Assembly (NCBI RefSeq): GCF_022606295.1 | Contig: NZ_JAHHZS010000009.1 | Span: 79,169-143,168 of the forward strand | Source of the DNA: Arthrobacter bambusae | GTDB lineage: Bacteria > Actinomycetota > Actinomycetes > Actinomycetales > Micrococcaceae | Length of the DNA: 64,000 bases | Reading direction: 5' to 3' | Shown here: in pieces, positions 43,664-52,483 of the stretch | How positions within the stretch are numbered: position 1 is the stretch's first letter | How the letters are laid out: each line of letters starts with the position of its first letter | Position numbers and translations under genes: made by a program | Notes under the pieces: model-generated | What the model saw: only the letters and a program-made list of their open reading frames with translations | Told to the model about the DNA's origin: nothing | Database searches by the model: none

Positions 43664-45076
43664 ATGAACAACGATAGCAGTTCAAGGATTGCGATGCGAC
43701 TGCGGGAATGGATCGTCGGGGCCGCGCCGGGATCCCGGCTGCCGTCCACCCGGTCACTGGTTGCCGACTACCAGGCCAGCCCTGTGACGGTGCAGAAAGC
43801 CTTGCAAGCGCTCACGTCGCAGGGCTTGATCGAGAGCCGGCCGGGCGTCGGAACCTTCGTGCGGGCGGTCCGGACAGCACGCCCCTCGGATTACGGTTGG
43901 CAAACTGCGGCCCTGCGCGCACCGCAAGCGCCTCCGCGCTCAGCCTCCACCACGATGCGGGACACGTCGAACGCAACTATTGCCTTCCACTCCGGATACC
44001 CGGACCGGGAACTCCTGCCGGAGCGGCTCGTGCGGGCCGCCCTCGCCCGGGCGTCCCGCGGCGATGCTGCCTTGTCCCGACCACCCGCCGCGGGGCTTCC
44101 GGAGTTGCAGTCCTGGTTCGCGCACGAACTCGGCACCGCAACGCCGGCAGGACTCACCCCGCCGACAGCGAGCGACGTCATCGTGCTGCCGGGAAGCCAG
44201 GGCGGCCTCAGCTCCATCTTCACTGCCTTGGTCGGCCACGGGCAGCCGCTGCTCATGGAATCCCCGAGCTACTGGGGAGCTATCCTGGCCGCGACCCAGG
44301 CCGGAGTCCGCATCGTCCCGGTGCCCAGCGGAGCCGATGGGCCGGACCCCGAAGAATTGGCCAGAGCGTTCGAGGAGACCGGCGCACGGCTGTTCTATGC
44401 CCAACCAAACTATGCCAACCCCACCGGGGCACAATGGTCCACCCGGCGGGGCGAAGAGGTCCTGGACGTCGTCCGGCAGTACGGCGCGTTCCTCGTTGAG
44501 GACGACTGGGCGCACGATTTCGGCATCACGTCGACGCCGGCGCCCCTCGCCGCACGTGACGACTCCGGCCACGTGGTCTATCTGCGCTCCCTCACGAAGA
44601 GCGTTTCACCCGCCATCCGCGTTGCCGCCGTCATCGCGCGAGGCCCTGCCCGCGAACGCATCCTTGCAGACCGCGCCGCCGAGTCGATGTACGTCAGCGG
44701 ATTGCTGCAGGCCGCGGCACTCGACGTCGTCACCCAACCGGCCTGGCAGACCCATCTGCGCAGCCTCCGCCATCAGCTCCAGTCACGCCGGGACCTGCTT
44801 GTCTCGAGCCTGCGCGAGCACGCCCCCCAGGCCCACCTCAGCATCGTCCCCAAGGGAGGACTGAATCTCTGGGCACGGCTTCCCGACGGCACGGGCCTCG
44901 AGGGCCTGACGCGTGACTGCGAGAGTGCCGGAGTCATGATCGCAGTCGGTAACGAGTGGTTTCCGGCCGAACCGGCGGGACCGTTCATACGCCTCAACTA
45001 CGCCGGGCCCAACCCCTCGGCGTTCCCGGAAGGCGCCCGCATCCTCGGCCAAGCACTCGAACGGAACAGCCCCTGA
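43664..45076 (+). CDS. MocR/GntR-family regulator with aminotransferase-like PLP domain
   Basis: Fusion of a GntR winged helix (1-75; RLPSTRSLVADYQASPVTVQ is the recognition region) and a fold-type I aminotransferase domain (~100-470). PLP anchors: Asp281 and the Schiff-base Lys312 in YLRSLTKSVSPAIRV, Asn252 in PNYANPTG. 470 residues. Such proteins sense a metabolite via PLP and activate or repress a neighbour (as PdxR, GabR, EhuR); here the neighbour is the EamA transporter. TACTAT lies 8 bases ahead of ATG 43664 and no ribosome site is seen, which fits leaderless translation. Confidence 0.93.
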   Translation: MNNDSSSRIAMRLREWIVGAAPGSRLPSTRSLVADYQASPVTVQKALQALTSQGLIESRPGVGTFVRAVRTARPSDYGWQTAALRAPQAPPRSASTTMRDTSNATIAFHSGYPDRELLPERLVRAALARASRGDAALSRPPAAGLPELQSWFAHELGTATPAGLTPPTASDVIVLPGSQGGLSSIFTALVGHGQPLLMESPSYWGAILAATQAGVRIVPVPSGADGPDPEELARAFEETGARLFYAQPNYANPTGAQWSTRRGEEVLDVVRQYGAFLVEDDWAHDFGITSTPAPLAARDDSGHVVYLRSLTKSVSPAIRVAAVIARGPARERILADRAAESMYVSGLLQAAALDVVTQPAWQTHLRSLRHQLQSRRDLLVSSLREHAPQAHLSIVPKGGLNLWARLPDGTGLEGLTRDCESAGVMIAVGNEWFPAEPAGPFIRLNYAGPNPSAFPEGARILGQALERNSP

Positions 45077-45079
45077 ATG

Positions 45080-45118
45080 CAAGAAGTGGACCCCGGGAAT
45101 CCGGGAGCCCACTTCTTG
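45080..45118. terminator. Bidirectional terminator between MocR and sigA genes
   Basis: Ten-base arms CAAGAAGTGG (45080-45089) and CCACTTCTTG (45109-45118) enclose an inner CCCGG-GAAT-CCGGG hairpin (45092-45105). It lies 3 bp after the MocR stop and 37 bp from the sigA stop, between convergent genes. Confidence 0.8.
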
Positions 45119-45154
45119 ACGGGCCGTGCCGCTTAGGCCAGGGCGTCCGTTGCT

Positions 45155-46450
45155 TTAGTCAAGGTAGTCGCGCAGAACCTGAGACCGCGAGGGGTGGCGC
45201 AGCTTGGACATCGTCTTCGATTCGATCTGACGGATGCGTTCGCGGGTGACTCCGTAGACCTTGCCGATTTCGTCTAAAGTCTTCGGCTGGCCGTCGGTAA
45301 GGCCGAATCGCATGGCGACGACCCCTGCTTCACGCTCGGACAAGGTATCGAGCACCGAGTGCAGCTGCTCCTGCAGAAGGGTGAAGCTCACCGCGTCCGC
45401 CGGGACGACGGCTTCGGAGTCCTCGATGAGGTCACCGAATTCGGAGTCGCCGTCTTCGCCGAGCGGGGTGTGCAACGAGATGGGCTCGCGGCCGTACTTC
45501 TGGACTTCAACAACCTTCTCGGGAGTCATGTCCAGCTCGAGGGCAAGTTCCTCAGGCGTAGGTTCGCGTCCAAGGTCCTGGAGCATCTGGCGCTGAACGC
45601 GTGCAAGCTTGTTGATGACTTCCACCATGTGCACCGGAATGCGGATAGTGCGTGCTTGGTCAGCCATGGCACGGGTGATGGCCTGGCGGATCCACCACGT
45701 GGCGTACGTGGAGAATTTGAAGCCCTTGGTGTAGTCGAACTTCTCCACTGCGCGGATCAGGCCCAGGTTGCCCTCCTGGATGAGGTCCAGGAACAGCATG
45801 CCGCGGCCGGTGTAGCGCTTGGCCAGGGAGACCACGAGGCGCAGGTTGGCTTCAAGGAGGTGGTTCTTGGCCCTCTTGCCGTCATGGATGATGAACTCGA
45901 GCTCACGCTTGAGCTTCGGGTCCATGGAGCCGTCGTCGGCATTGATCTTCTCTTCGGCGAAGAGGCCGGCTTCAATGCGGAGCGCAAGGTCGACTTCCTG
46001 CTCTGCGTTCAGCAGGGCAACCTTGCCGATCTGCTTCAAATAGTCCTTGACGGGGTCGGCCGTGGCACCGGCGGACATGACCTGCTGGACAGGCGCATCG
46101 TCGTCGTCGGCATCCGAGTAGACAAAGCCGGAACCGGTCGTCGCTGGCTTCTTGCCCTCTTCGCCTTCTTCGACTTCCTCCGTGAGCTCTGCTTCGTCGG
46201 GAACGACGGCGTCAAAATCCTCGGCTTCTTCGGAGTCCTCGTCGGCGCCGGCGGACTTGTTGGCTGCTTCGGCAGCGGCCTTGGCGCCGGGCTTGGGCCC
46301 GCGCTTCTTGGGTGCCGGCTTCTCTGCACCTGCAGTCGAAGCATTGGCAGCACGCGTTGCCGCGCGCTTCGCAGCTGTAGCCGCCTTCTTTTCTTCGGCG
46401 GACAGTTCGGCCAGGGCGGCGGGTTCCTTCTCGGCGGAAGACGGGGTCAC
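45155..46450 (-). CDS. sigA: Primary sigma factor (RpoD/HrdB type)
   Basis: Housekeeping sigma-70, 431 residues. The N terminus is long, Ala/Lys-rich, then acidic (about 1-115); region 1.2 near 125 ([20 protein letters not shown]); region 2 [20 protein letters not shown] and [20 protein letters not shown]; region 3; region 4.2 [20 protein letters not shown]. Start is GTG 46450 ([16 protein letters not shown]). An acidic, Ala-rich N-terminal extension in place of a normal region 1.1 is typical of actinobacterial SigA. It probably has at least two promoters in the 312-bp gap upstream, one sigma-R-like. Confidence 0.97.
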   Translation of the reverse strand: MTPSSAEKEPAALAELSAEEKKAATAAKRAATRAANASTAGAEKPAPKKRGPKPGAKAAAEAANKSAGADEDSEEAEDFDAVVPDEAELTEEVEEGEEGKKPATTGSGFVYSDADDDDAPVQQVMSAGATADPVKDYLKQIGKVALLNAEQEVDLALRIEAGLFAEEKINADDGSMDPKLKRELEFIIHDGKRAKNHLLEANLRLVVSLAKRYTGRGMLFLDLIQEGNLGLIRAVEKFDYTKGFKFSTYATWWIRQAITRAMADQARTIRIPVHMVEVINKLARVQRQMLQDLGREPTPEELALELDMTPEKVVEVQKYGREPISLHTPLGEDGDSEFGDLIEDSEAVVPADAVSFTLLQEQLHSVLDTLSEREAGVVAMRFGLTDGQPKTLDEIGKVYGVTRERIRQIESKTMSKLRHPSRSQVLRDYLD

Positions 46451-46499
46451 AGAAAACCTTTCTAGCGGCGGTCTGTGGAATCACCATGGGGGCAACACC

Positions 46500-46527
46500 A
46501 CTATGACCCTGTCAAGTCCGTGATCAA
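46500..46527 (-). promoter_or_regulatory. Candidate vegetative promoter for sigA
   Basis: On the minus strand TTGATC and CATAGT are separated by 16 bp (plus-strand positions 46522-46527 and 46500-46505), 50 bp from the sigA start. Match to TTGACA/TATAAT is 5 of 6 and 5 of 6 respectively; spacing slightly short. Confidence 0.35.
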
Positions 46528-46565
46528 CATCAAGTGCCATCGCCGACTGCAGAGTCTTTAGGTAG

Positions 46566-46591
46566 AACTCCCGACGGCGCCTTAATGTTCC
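46566..46591 (-). promoter_or_regulatory. Sigma-R/SigH-like promoter motif upstream of sigA
   Basis: Minus-strand GGAAC-18-GTT (plus coordinates: GTTCC 46587-46591, AAC 46566-46568). It matches the known thiol-stress sigma-R/SigH pattern GGAA(T/C)-N18-GTT and lies about 115 bp upstream of the sigA start. One occurrence of a short motif; moderate evidence only. Confidence 0.35.
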
Positions 46592-46762
46592 CTAGAGTTC
46601 AGGGGACGTTTACGGCACTTGAAACACGGACCCAACCGGGTCTCGGCAACCATTGTCTCACGGTTTTGAGTTCCGGGGGTCGAAACCGGCAACCGTGCAG
46701 ACAATTACGTCCCTGCGGGTTTGCCTCAATGGCGCGCTCCTGGAGTCCCCTGGGGTTTGGCG

Positions 46763-47980
46763 TCATGCCGCCGCTCCACCGAACTTCCGCCACGCCGACG
46801 ACTTGCTTTTGGCCCAGCCGCACACCGTCCCTCGCTTCACCACCTCGGCGAGCAGTTCAGCGAGCCGATAGCCCCGGTGTTCGGCGTCTGCCTCCGAAAG
46901 GAGCTCGGCGGCGAAAGAGCCGCTCCCCCGGCACCACTGAATCCACCCCCGGATCGTGAGCGTTGCGGCCCGGGCCTCCCCACCACCGTGCCGGGAGAGC
47001 ATCGCGAGAACCTGGTCCAGGCTCGCCACGCGGCTCCAATCGGGGGTCTCCGGGTAGAGGCCCAAGAGCACGTCTCCATAGCGCGAGGCATTGACATCCG
47101 TGGCCTCAGTGGACTTGGCGGCCACCGGTGCCGGGGAGCAGAGCCCTTGCGGAATGACGAGGCCATCCCCTTCATCGTCTTCATGCTCGAAGAAGTGAAA
47201 GGCCTCGGCACCGCCGCACGCGACGGACTTCCCCGCCGCCGCCAGCACCACCACCGCGTCGCGCCATGCAGGAACCCGCAGGCTCGCCCGGAGGAACGCC
47301 GCAGCCTCTCCGTCGAATTCCTCCGGACCGCCGGAATCCAGGACTCCCGTCCACACCTCCAGCATTTGTTCGAATGCCTTCCTGCTCCGCCAGCAGCGGA
47401 GCAGCTCCTCAAGCGTGGCGGCTTCCGCACGCATGAACTCCGGATCACGGACAGGCTGGTCCCCAGGGCCCAACAGCCCGGGCGATTCCCTGACGCTGCT
47501 CCCCCGGAACACCATTTCCGCATTGAGCCGGCTATCCAGGATCTGGTCCACGGGACGCCCGGGAAGAGGACAGCACTCCAGATCGGCGCAGAATGCGCTT
47601 CGCCAGAACTCGGAACCAATGAACCAGGCATCCCGCAACGCCAAGCCAGTGCGGGCCAGGACGGGTTCCAGGGCTTTCAGCAGCGGCAGGCCGTGCGGCC
47701 CGGCACCGCCGGCGTCCCAACCCTCGTCGCTGAAGATTGCCAACAGCGCGCCGTCGGCGTCATGGTCCGCTTCCAGGTACTCCCCGATCCTCCGTGAGTA
47801 CTCGGCAAGCACCCGTTCGGATCCCTCAGTCGGAAGGTCGACGCGGAGGGTTGCGCCAAGTGTCTGCCCGCGCAGCGTGATGGCCACGAGGCTCTCCTTC
47901 GGCCAGAGCCCCAAGGCGTGCGGAATGAAGCCGAGGATGTCCTCCGGCCGGGAAATGGTCACACGGTTGTCTGCTGTCAT
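46763..47980 (-). CDS. DUF4192 domain protein
   Basis: Soluble protein of 405 residues. N terminus is the DUF4192 signature VTISRPEDILGFIPHALGLW followed by VAITLRGQTLGATLRVDLP; the rest is alpha-helical with RTGLALRDAWFIGSEFWRSA and C-terminal LLSEADAEHRGYRLAELLAE. This family occurs in nearly all Micrococcales; the role is unknown. It lies upstream of sigA on the same strand, separated by 312 bp, so probably its own unit. Confidence 0.87.
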   Translation of the reverse strand: MTADNRVTISRPEDILGFIPHALGLWPKESLVAITLRGQTLGATLRVDLPTEGSERVLAEYSRRIGEYLEADHDADGALLAIFSDEGWDAGGAGPHGLPLLKALEPVLARTGLALRDAWFIGSEFWRSAFCADLECCPLPGRPVDQILDSRLNAEMVFRGSSVRESPGLLGPGDQPVRDPEFMRAEAATLEELLRCWRSRKAFEQMLEVWTGVLDSGGPEEFDGEAAAFLRASLRVPAWRDAVVVLAAAGKSVACGGAEAFHFFEHEDDEGDGLVIPQGLCSPAPVAAKSTEATDVNASRYGDVLLGLYPETPDWSRVASLDQVLAMLSRHGGGEARAATLTIRGWIQWCRGSGSFAAELLSEADAEHRGYRLAELLAEVVKRGTVCGWAKSKSSAWRKFGGAAA

Positions 47981-48078
47981 GAATCCAGCATCGGTGGCAG
48001 GAGTGGGCGCCGGCAGACTTCAATTGCCCTATGTGGACAAAGGTGTCCACGGATGCCTGTGGAGGACCGCGGAACAGG

Positions 48079-49437
48079 CTATGGCGTCGAGCTCTTCTGC
48101 TTCGCGAGCCTTTCGCGGCGCAACTCCACGCGGCGGCGCCGCTGGTTCGCCAACGACACGAGGAGCGGCGGGACGTGTACGCCCTGGGCCGCCATCTGGC
48201 GGCGCACCTTGCGACGGGTCATGAGGATCAAGACCGTACCCACCAGGAGGAACAGGAACTGGACGCTCAAGGCGATGCGGAAGGACGCCAGGCCGTACAG
48301 CTCGCCGCCCGAGAAACCGCTGGTGTGGAGAACGTCGAGGATGACTCCCACCAAGTAGATCGTCAGGAGCGCGGCAACGAAGCCGCCCACGTTGACGATG
48401 CCCGTGGCGGTGCCGATCCTGTGGGAAGGATTGAAGGTCCGGGCAAAATCAAAGCCGATCATGGACCCGGGGCCACCGATGGCCAGGGCGACCACCAGCA
48501 AGGCGAGCAACCAGAGGGGCGCCCGGCCAGGCAGCAACAGGACCGCGGCCCAGGCAAGCGCGATCGCCGCCGTGATCAGGAGGACCATGGCCGAGCGCCG
48601 CATCGGGTGCCGGGCCACGAAGGTCCCGAACAACGGCCCCACCAGAATGCTCGTGACAACGAAGAGTCCCATCAAGGCGGACACGGTTGCTGCGTTCAGC
48701 CCCTGCGCCGACACCAGGAACGGGTAACCCCAGGACATGGCGAAGACGTTTCCGCTGAATTGGACAGTGAAGTGGCACCAGAGGCCCAAGCGTGTCCCCG
48801 GCTGCTTCCACGCACGGGCCAAGGTCACTCCTGTGGCACGAAGCCCTTGGCCGCTCTCCCGGGGCGGGTGGCCCGGCGGAACATCCCTGAGCAAGGCCAG
48901 CACGAGCACGACGGCGAGCGCGGACAGGGAGCTCAACGCCAGGAATGCCGTATTCCAGCCGGCCGAATGAAGGACCAGGGCGAACGGCACCACGCTGATG
49001 AGCTGGCCGAGCTGGCCCGACATTCCCGTCAGCTGGGTGACGAGCGGAACCCTTGCGGGCGCGAACCAGATCGGCACGAGGCGGATCACGGAGACGAAGG
49101 TCATCGCATCGCCGGCGCCGACGAGGACCCGGCCAAGCACGCCCGCCGGAACAGCGTCGGCATAAGCCAACTGGAGTTGGCCGAGGCCCATGAGCACGGC
49201 ACCGCTGGCAATCATGGCGCGCGAGCCGAAGCGGTCAACCAGGAGTCCCACCGGTATCTGGAGGCCTGCGTAGACCAGCAGCTGAAGCACCGTGAAGAAG
49301 GAAATGGCGGCTGCGCTGGCATGGAACCGTTCGGTGGCCTCCAGTCCGGACACACCAAAGGATGTGCGCTGGGCGACTGCCACGAGGTAGGCAAGCACCC
49401 CGATCGTCCAAATGAGCCAGGCGCGGGGTGCGTTCAC
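48079..49437 (-). CDS. MFS transporter
   Basis: Membrane transporter of 452 residues with twelve predicted hydrophobic segments in two halves. The N terminus MNAPRAWLIWTIGVLAYLVA leads into AQRTSFGVSGLEATERFHA; the loop between helices 2 and 3 has GLLVDRFGSRAMIASGAVLM, the MFS motif A. A central charged loop (LLRDVPPGHPPRESGQG) separates the halves. C-terminal cytoplasmic tail is basic. Substrate unknown; no regulator or catabolic gene is adjacent. About 98 bp lie between it and the DUF4192 gene. Confidence 0.88.
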   Translation of the reverse strand: MNAPRAWLIWTIGVLAYLVAVAQRTSFGVSGLEATERFHASAAAISFFTVLQLLVYAGLQIPVGLLVDRFGSRAMIASGAVLMGLGQLQLAYADAVPAGVLGRVLVGAGDAMTFVSVIRLVPIWFAPARVPLVTQLTGMSGQLGQLISVVPFALVLHSAGWNTAFLALSSLSALAVVLVLALLRDVPPGHPPRESGQGLRATGVTLARAWKQPGTRLGLWCHFTVQFSGNVFAMSWGYPFLVSAQGLNAATVSALMGLFVVTSILVGPLFGTFVARHPMRRSAMVLLITAAIALAWAAVLLLPGRAPLWLLALLVVALAIGGPGSMIGFDFARTFNPSHRIGTATGIVNVGGFVAALLTIYLVGVILDVLHTSGFSGGELYGLASFRIALSVQFLFLLVGTVLILMTRRKVRRQMAAQGVHVPPLLVSLANQRRRRVELRRERLAKQKSSTP

Positions 49438-49472
49438 CCTTCCATTATGCCCGGGGCGGCATTAAAGCTGCT

Positions 49473-50411
49473 TTATGGGCGCGCATCTTTACGTGCGAGA
49501 TACGCCTCAACCGCCGCTCCCAGGTCCTCGGCGTTGGGGAGTTCGTCGTTCTCGTCGGCGAGCAGGGAACGGCGGACCGTGCCCTCCGCCTTGTCGTCAT
49601 AGCGGGACTCCAGCTTCGAAACCACCTGCTGGACGTCCTCGGATGCTTCCACTTGTTCGGCGATCTGCCTGCCCACTTCCCTGCCGGCTTCGCGAAGGCG
49701 GTCCGTCGGCAGCATGAGGGACGTGGCAGCTCCCAGGTATTCGAGTCCCGCAACCGCTGCAGGCGGGTACTCGGCATCCGCGAGGTAGTGCGGCACGTGG
49801 ATGACGTACCCGGCCACTTTCCGCCCGGCCTCGCTCAGCCGCAATTCCAGGATGTGGCCAATGGCCGAAGGAACCTCGACAGTCGGCTTCCACGTGGAAA
49901 TGCCTTCGATGAGTTCCGGGCGGTTCCCGTGCACCGTGACGCCGACCGGCCGGGTGTGTGGAACCGGCATGGGAATGGAATGGATCCAGGTCACCAGGTT
50001 GACGTCCAGCTTTTCCACGATCCCGACGACGGCGCGCGCGAAACGCTCCCACTGGAGGTCCGGTTCAAAACCGGCAAGCAGCAGGAACGGCTCGCCCAGC
50101 CCGTCGTTCAGCTTGTAAAGCGCCAGCTGGGGGGCCTTGTAGTCCTCCAGGTGGTCTTCGACGAAGCTGATGTGGGGGCGCCGCGTGCGGTAGTCGATGA
50201 GCTGGTCGGCGTCGAACACGGCTACCGTTTCGGCGTCGAGCGTATCCAGCAGTTCCCGGTTGATCTGCTGGACCACGTGGCCGGCATCCGCGAAACCCGT
50301 GAAGCCCATCAGCATGTTGAGGCCCCTCGTATCCGGGCTGTGGAAGAGCTCGATGTTGCTCGCGTAGAGCGACTCGGGGTCAAGGAGTGAGCCGGAAATC
50401 CGTTCAAACAC
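49473..50411 (-). CDS. PAC2 family (proteasome-assembly-chaperone-like) protein
   Basis: Soluble alpha/beta protein of 312 residues with the PAC2 pattern: LNMLMGFTGFADAGHVVQQI (residues ~30-50), VAVFDADQLIDYRTRRPHIS, EPFLLLAGFEPDLQWERFAR. Eukaryotic PAC2 assists proteasome assembly; in actinobacteria these proteins are often found near proteasome or Clp genes, but none is in this window. I chose GTG 50411 (FERISGSLLDPESL) behind AAAGGAA; the frame runs on to 50561 without further domain. Divergent from pepA. Confidence 0.83.
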   Translation of the reverse strand: MFERISGSLLDPESLYASNIELFHSPDTRGLNMLMGFTGFADAGHVVQQINRELLDTLDAETVAVFDADQLIDYRTRRPHISFVEDHLEDYKAPQLALYKLNDGLGEPFLLLAGFEPDLQWERFARAVVGIVEKLDVNLVTWIHSIPMPVPHTRPVGVTVHGNRPELIEGISTWKPTVEVPSAIGHILELRLSEAGRKVAGYVIHVPHYLADAEYPPAAVAGLEYLGAATSLMLPTDRLREAGREVGRQIAEQVEASEDVQQVVSKLESRYDDKAEGTVRRSLLADENDELPNAEDLGAAVEAYLARKDARP

Positions 50412-50729
50412 GGCATGTTCCTTTCGCAGTTTCAAATTCTTGGAGGAGCAGGCGGCTGCACGCCGCAGCAGACGCTTCGGCGGCCGGCCACGCTCCATGT
50501 ATTGGTACAACGCCCCGGAGCGGCCGCGCATTCCTGTCGGCCAATGTGCCGCAACTCTCATTTAATTGCTTTCCCGCGCGGCAGACAGACTACGATCGAG
50601 ACGTGCCGCCGTGTGCGGACCCAAGCAACCACCGACGTTGTCACAAGCGGACAACCGACGGGTACCAGGGCCGGGCGCCTAACATGCAGCCCGGCCAAGC
50701 CATGCAGAGAGAGATGAGGACAAATCCTC
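50412..50729. other. Divergent intergenic region without clear features
   Basis: 318 bp between the PAC2 and pepA genes must hold both promoters. TACGAT near 50588 with TTGCTT at 19-bp spacing is a weak candidate for pepA. No repeat, hairpin or coding frame convinced me. Confidence 0.5.
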
Positions 50730-52247
50730 GTGGTGAAGACTACAGACATCACCCTTGGCACTATTGCCAAGGACCTGAAGAAGTCGCCCAGCGACGCACT
50801 CGTGATAGCCGTCGGGCAGGGGGAAGACGGGCCGGTACTGCTCGGCAACCCGCTGGGGGCGAAGGCCGCGGAGACCCTCGCGGCTTCATTGGGCCTCCTC
50901 GGCATCACGGGAGCAGCCGATCAGGTACACCGTCTGCCGGGTCTTCCGGAGACCGGTTCGGGCGTCCTCGTCCTGGCAGGTGTCGGCAAGGTCGCCGACC
51001 ACGCCCTTCTCGCCGAGGAAACCCTGCGCCGGGCTGCAGGATCCGCAGTCCGCCAACTGGCCGGCTTGTCATCCGTCACGCTTGCCCTCCCGACGGCGTC
51101 CCTCGCCGACGTCGCGGCAGTCGCCGAGGGCGCCGTGCTGGGTTCCTACTCCTACACGGAGCACCGTTCCAGCAAGGACGGCCTCAAGGATCCAGTCGGC
51201 AAGGTCCTGATCCACACGGCGTTCGACGGCAAGGACGTCCAGCCCGCGCTCGATCGGGCGTTGCTCGTCGGACGCGCGGTCAACAACACCCGCACCTTGG
51301 TGAACGAGCCTCCGAGCCACCTTTACCCGGAGTCCTTTGCCGAAGCTGCCAAGGAACTGTCCAAGGGACTGCCCGTCAAGGTCACCGTTTGGGACGAAAA
51401 GCGCCTCGAAAAGGACGGCTTCGGCGGAATCCTGGGCGTCGGAAAGGGTTCGACCCGCCAGCCCCGCCTCGTCAAGGTTGAGTATGCCCCGGCCAAGGCC
51501 ACCAAGAAGATCGCGCTTGTCGGCAAGGGCATCACCTTTGACACGGGCGGGATTTCCATCAAGCCGGCCCTCGGCATGGGCGACATGAAGAGCGACATGG
51601 CGGGCGCCGCCGTCGTACTTAACACTGTCCTTGCGGTCGCGGGACTCGGGTTGCCCGTCAAGGTGACCGCGTGGCTCTGCATCGCGGAGAACATGCCCTC
51701 AGGTGCTGCACAGCGCCCGGCGGACGTCCTCACCGTGTACGGCGGCAAGACGGTCGAGGTCCTCAACACCGACGCCGAGGGACGCCTCGTCATGGCGGAC
51801 GGAATCGTCGCGGCCAGCCTCGAACAGCCCGACGCCATCATCGACGTCGCGACCCTGACGGGCGCCCAGCTGATCGCCCTCGGCAACCGCACCGCCGGTG
51901 TCATGGGTTCCGACGCCGTCACGGCCGCCCTCAAGTCCGCGGCAGACCGCGCCGGAGAACTCGTCTGGCCGATGCCGCTGCCGGAAGAACTGCGGGCCAG
52001 CCTCGAGTCGCAGGTGGCTGACATCGCCAACATCGGCGAACGCCACGGCGGGATGATGACCGCGGCCGTGTTCCTGCGCGAGTTCGTCGGCAAGGACGCC
52101 GAGGGCAAGCAGATCCCATGGGCACACGTCGACATCGCCGGGCCGTCCTTCAACAACGGCAGCCCCTACGGCTACACGCCCAAGCAAGGCACCGGCTGCA
52201 CCGTCAGGACGCTGCTCGCCTACGTCGAAGACGTGCTGGCGGCCTAG
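50730..52247 (+). CDS. pepA: Leucyl aminopeptidase (M17)
   Basis: Dinuclear-metal aminopeptidase of 505 residues that removes N-terminal residues from peptides. The M17 signature NTDAEGRLVMADG carries metal ligands; upstream metal ligand KSDMAGAAVVLNTV and the lysine in VGKGITFDTGGISIKPALGM are visible. N-terminal ~170 residues form the regulatory domain. Start is GTG 50730 or 50733, after GATGAGGA. It is followed by a terminator hairpin and then lpdA, so it is separately transcribed. Confidence 0.95.
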   Translation: MVKTTDITLGTIAKDLKKSPSDALVIAVGQGEDGPVLLGNPLGAKAAETLAASLGLLGITGAADQVHRLPGLPETGSGVLVLAGVGKVADHALLAEETLRRAAGSAVRQLAGLSSVTLALPTASLADVAAVAEGAVLGSYSYTEHRSSKDGLKDPVGKVLIHTAFDGKDVQPALDRALLVGRAVNNTRTLVNEPPSHLYPESFAEAAKELSKGLPVKVTVWDEKRLEKDGFGGILGVGKGSTRQPRLVKVEYAPAKATKKIALVGKGITFDTGGISIKPALGMGDMKSDMAGAAVVLNTVLAVAGLGLPVKVTAWLCIAENMPSGAAQRPADVLTVYGGKTVEVLNTDAEGRLVMADGIVAASLEQPDAIIDVATLTGAQLIALGNRTAGVMGSDAVTAALKSAADRAGELVWPMPLPEELRASLESQVADIANIGERHGGMMTAAVFLREFVGKDAEGKQIPWAHVDIAGPSFNNGSPYGYTPKQGTGCTVRTLLAYVEDVLAA

Positions 52248-52260
52248 GCAGGTCCCCCAA

Positions 52261-52287
52261 GTGGGGCCGGTTGATGACCGGCCCCAC
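52261..52287 (+). terminator. Terminator after pepA
   Basis: Perfect 11-bp stem GTGGGGCCGGT / ACCGGCCCCAC with TGATG loop, 14 bp after the pepA stop. No T-run. Confidence 0.7.
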
Positions 52288-52406
52288 GGCCCGACGTGAG
52301 TCTGGCCACAAGCGCCCCACAAAAGCCTCGGCAGGGTGGAGCATGGATAAGTGGTTCGCTAAGGTGAACCACGGTAGTCACAAATGCAAGAGAACTTCGG
52401 TGCTGG

Positions 52407-52412
52407 CATAAT
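52407..52412 (+). promoter_or_regulatory. Candidate extended -10 for lpdA
   Basis: TGGCATAAT: CATAAT with a TG dinucleotide one base upstream, 72 bp before the lpdA start. No good -35 is seen at 16-18 bp, which fits an extended -10 element. Weak evidence. Confidence 0.35.
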
Positions 52413-52483
52413 CGCGGCAGTACAAGTTCCAAGACCAGATGACGCGTAGTCGCGTGTCATCGCTCACGCGAGGGAGCGTCCTA

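Larger units (their letters stand above)
46451..46762. other. Intergenic region upstream of sigA
   Basis: 312 bp between sigA and DUF4192 (both leftward). Holds the two promoter candidates described at 46500-46527 and 46566-46591. The left half (46600-46762) shows nothing further that I could identify, apart from GTTTTGAG near 46670. Confidence 0.5.

Noticed and set aside
50412..50729. Small gene in the PAC2-pepA gap
   Set aside because: Available frames are short, proline/arginine-rich and have no ribosome site.
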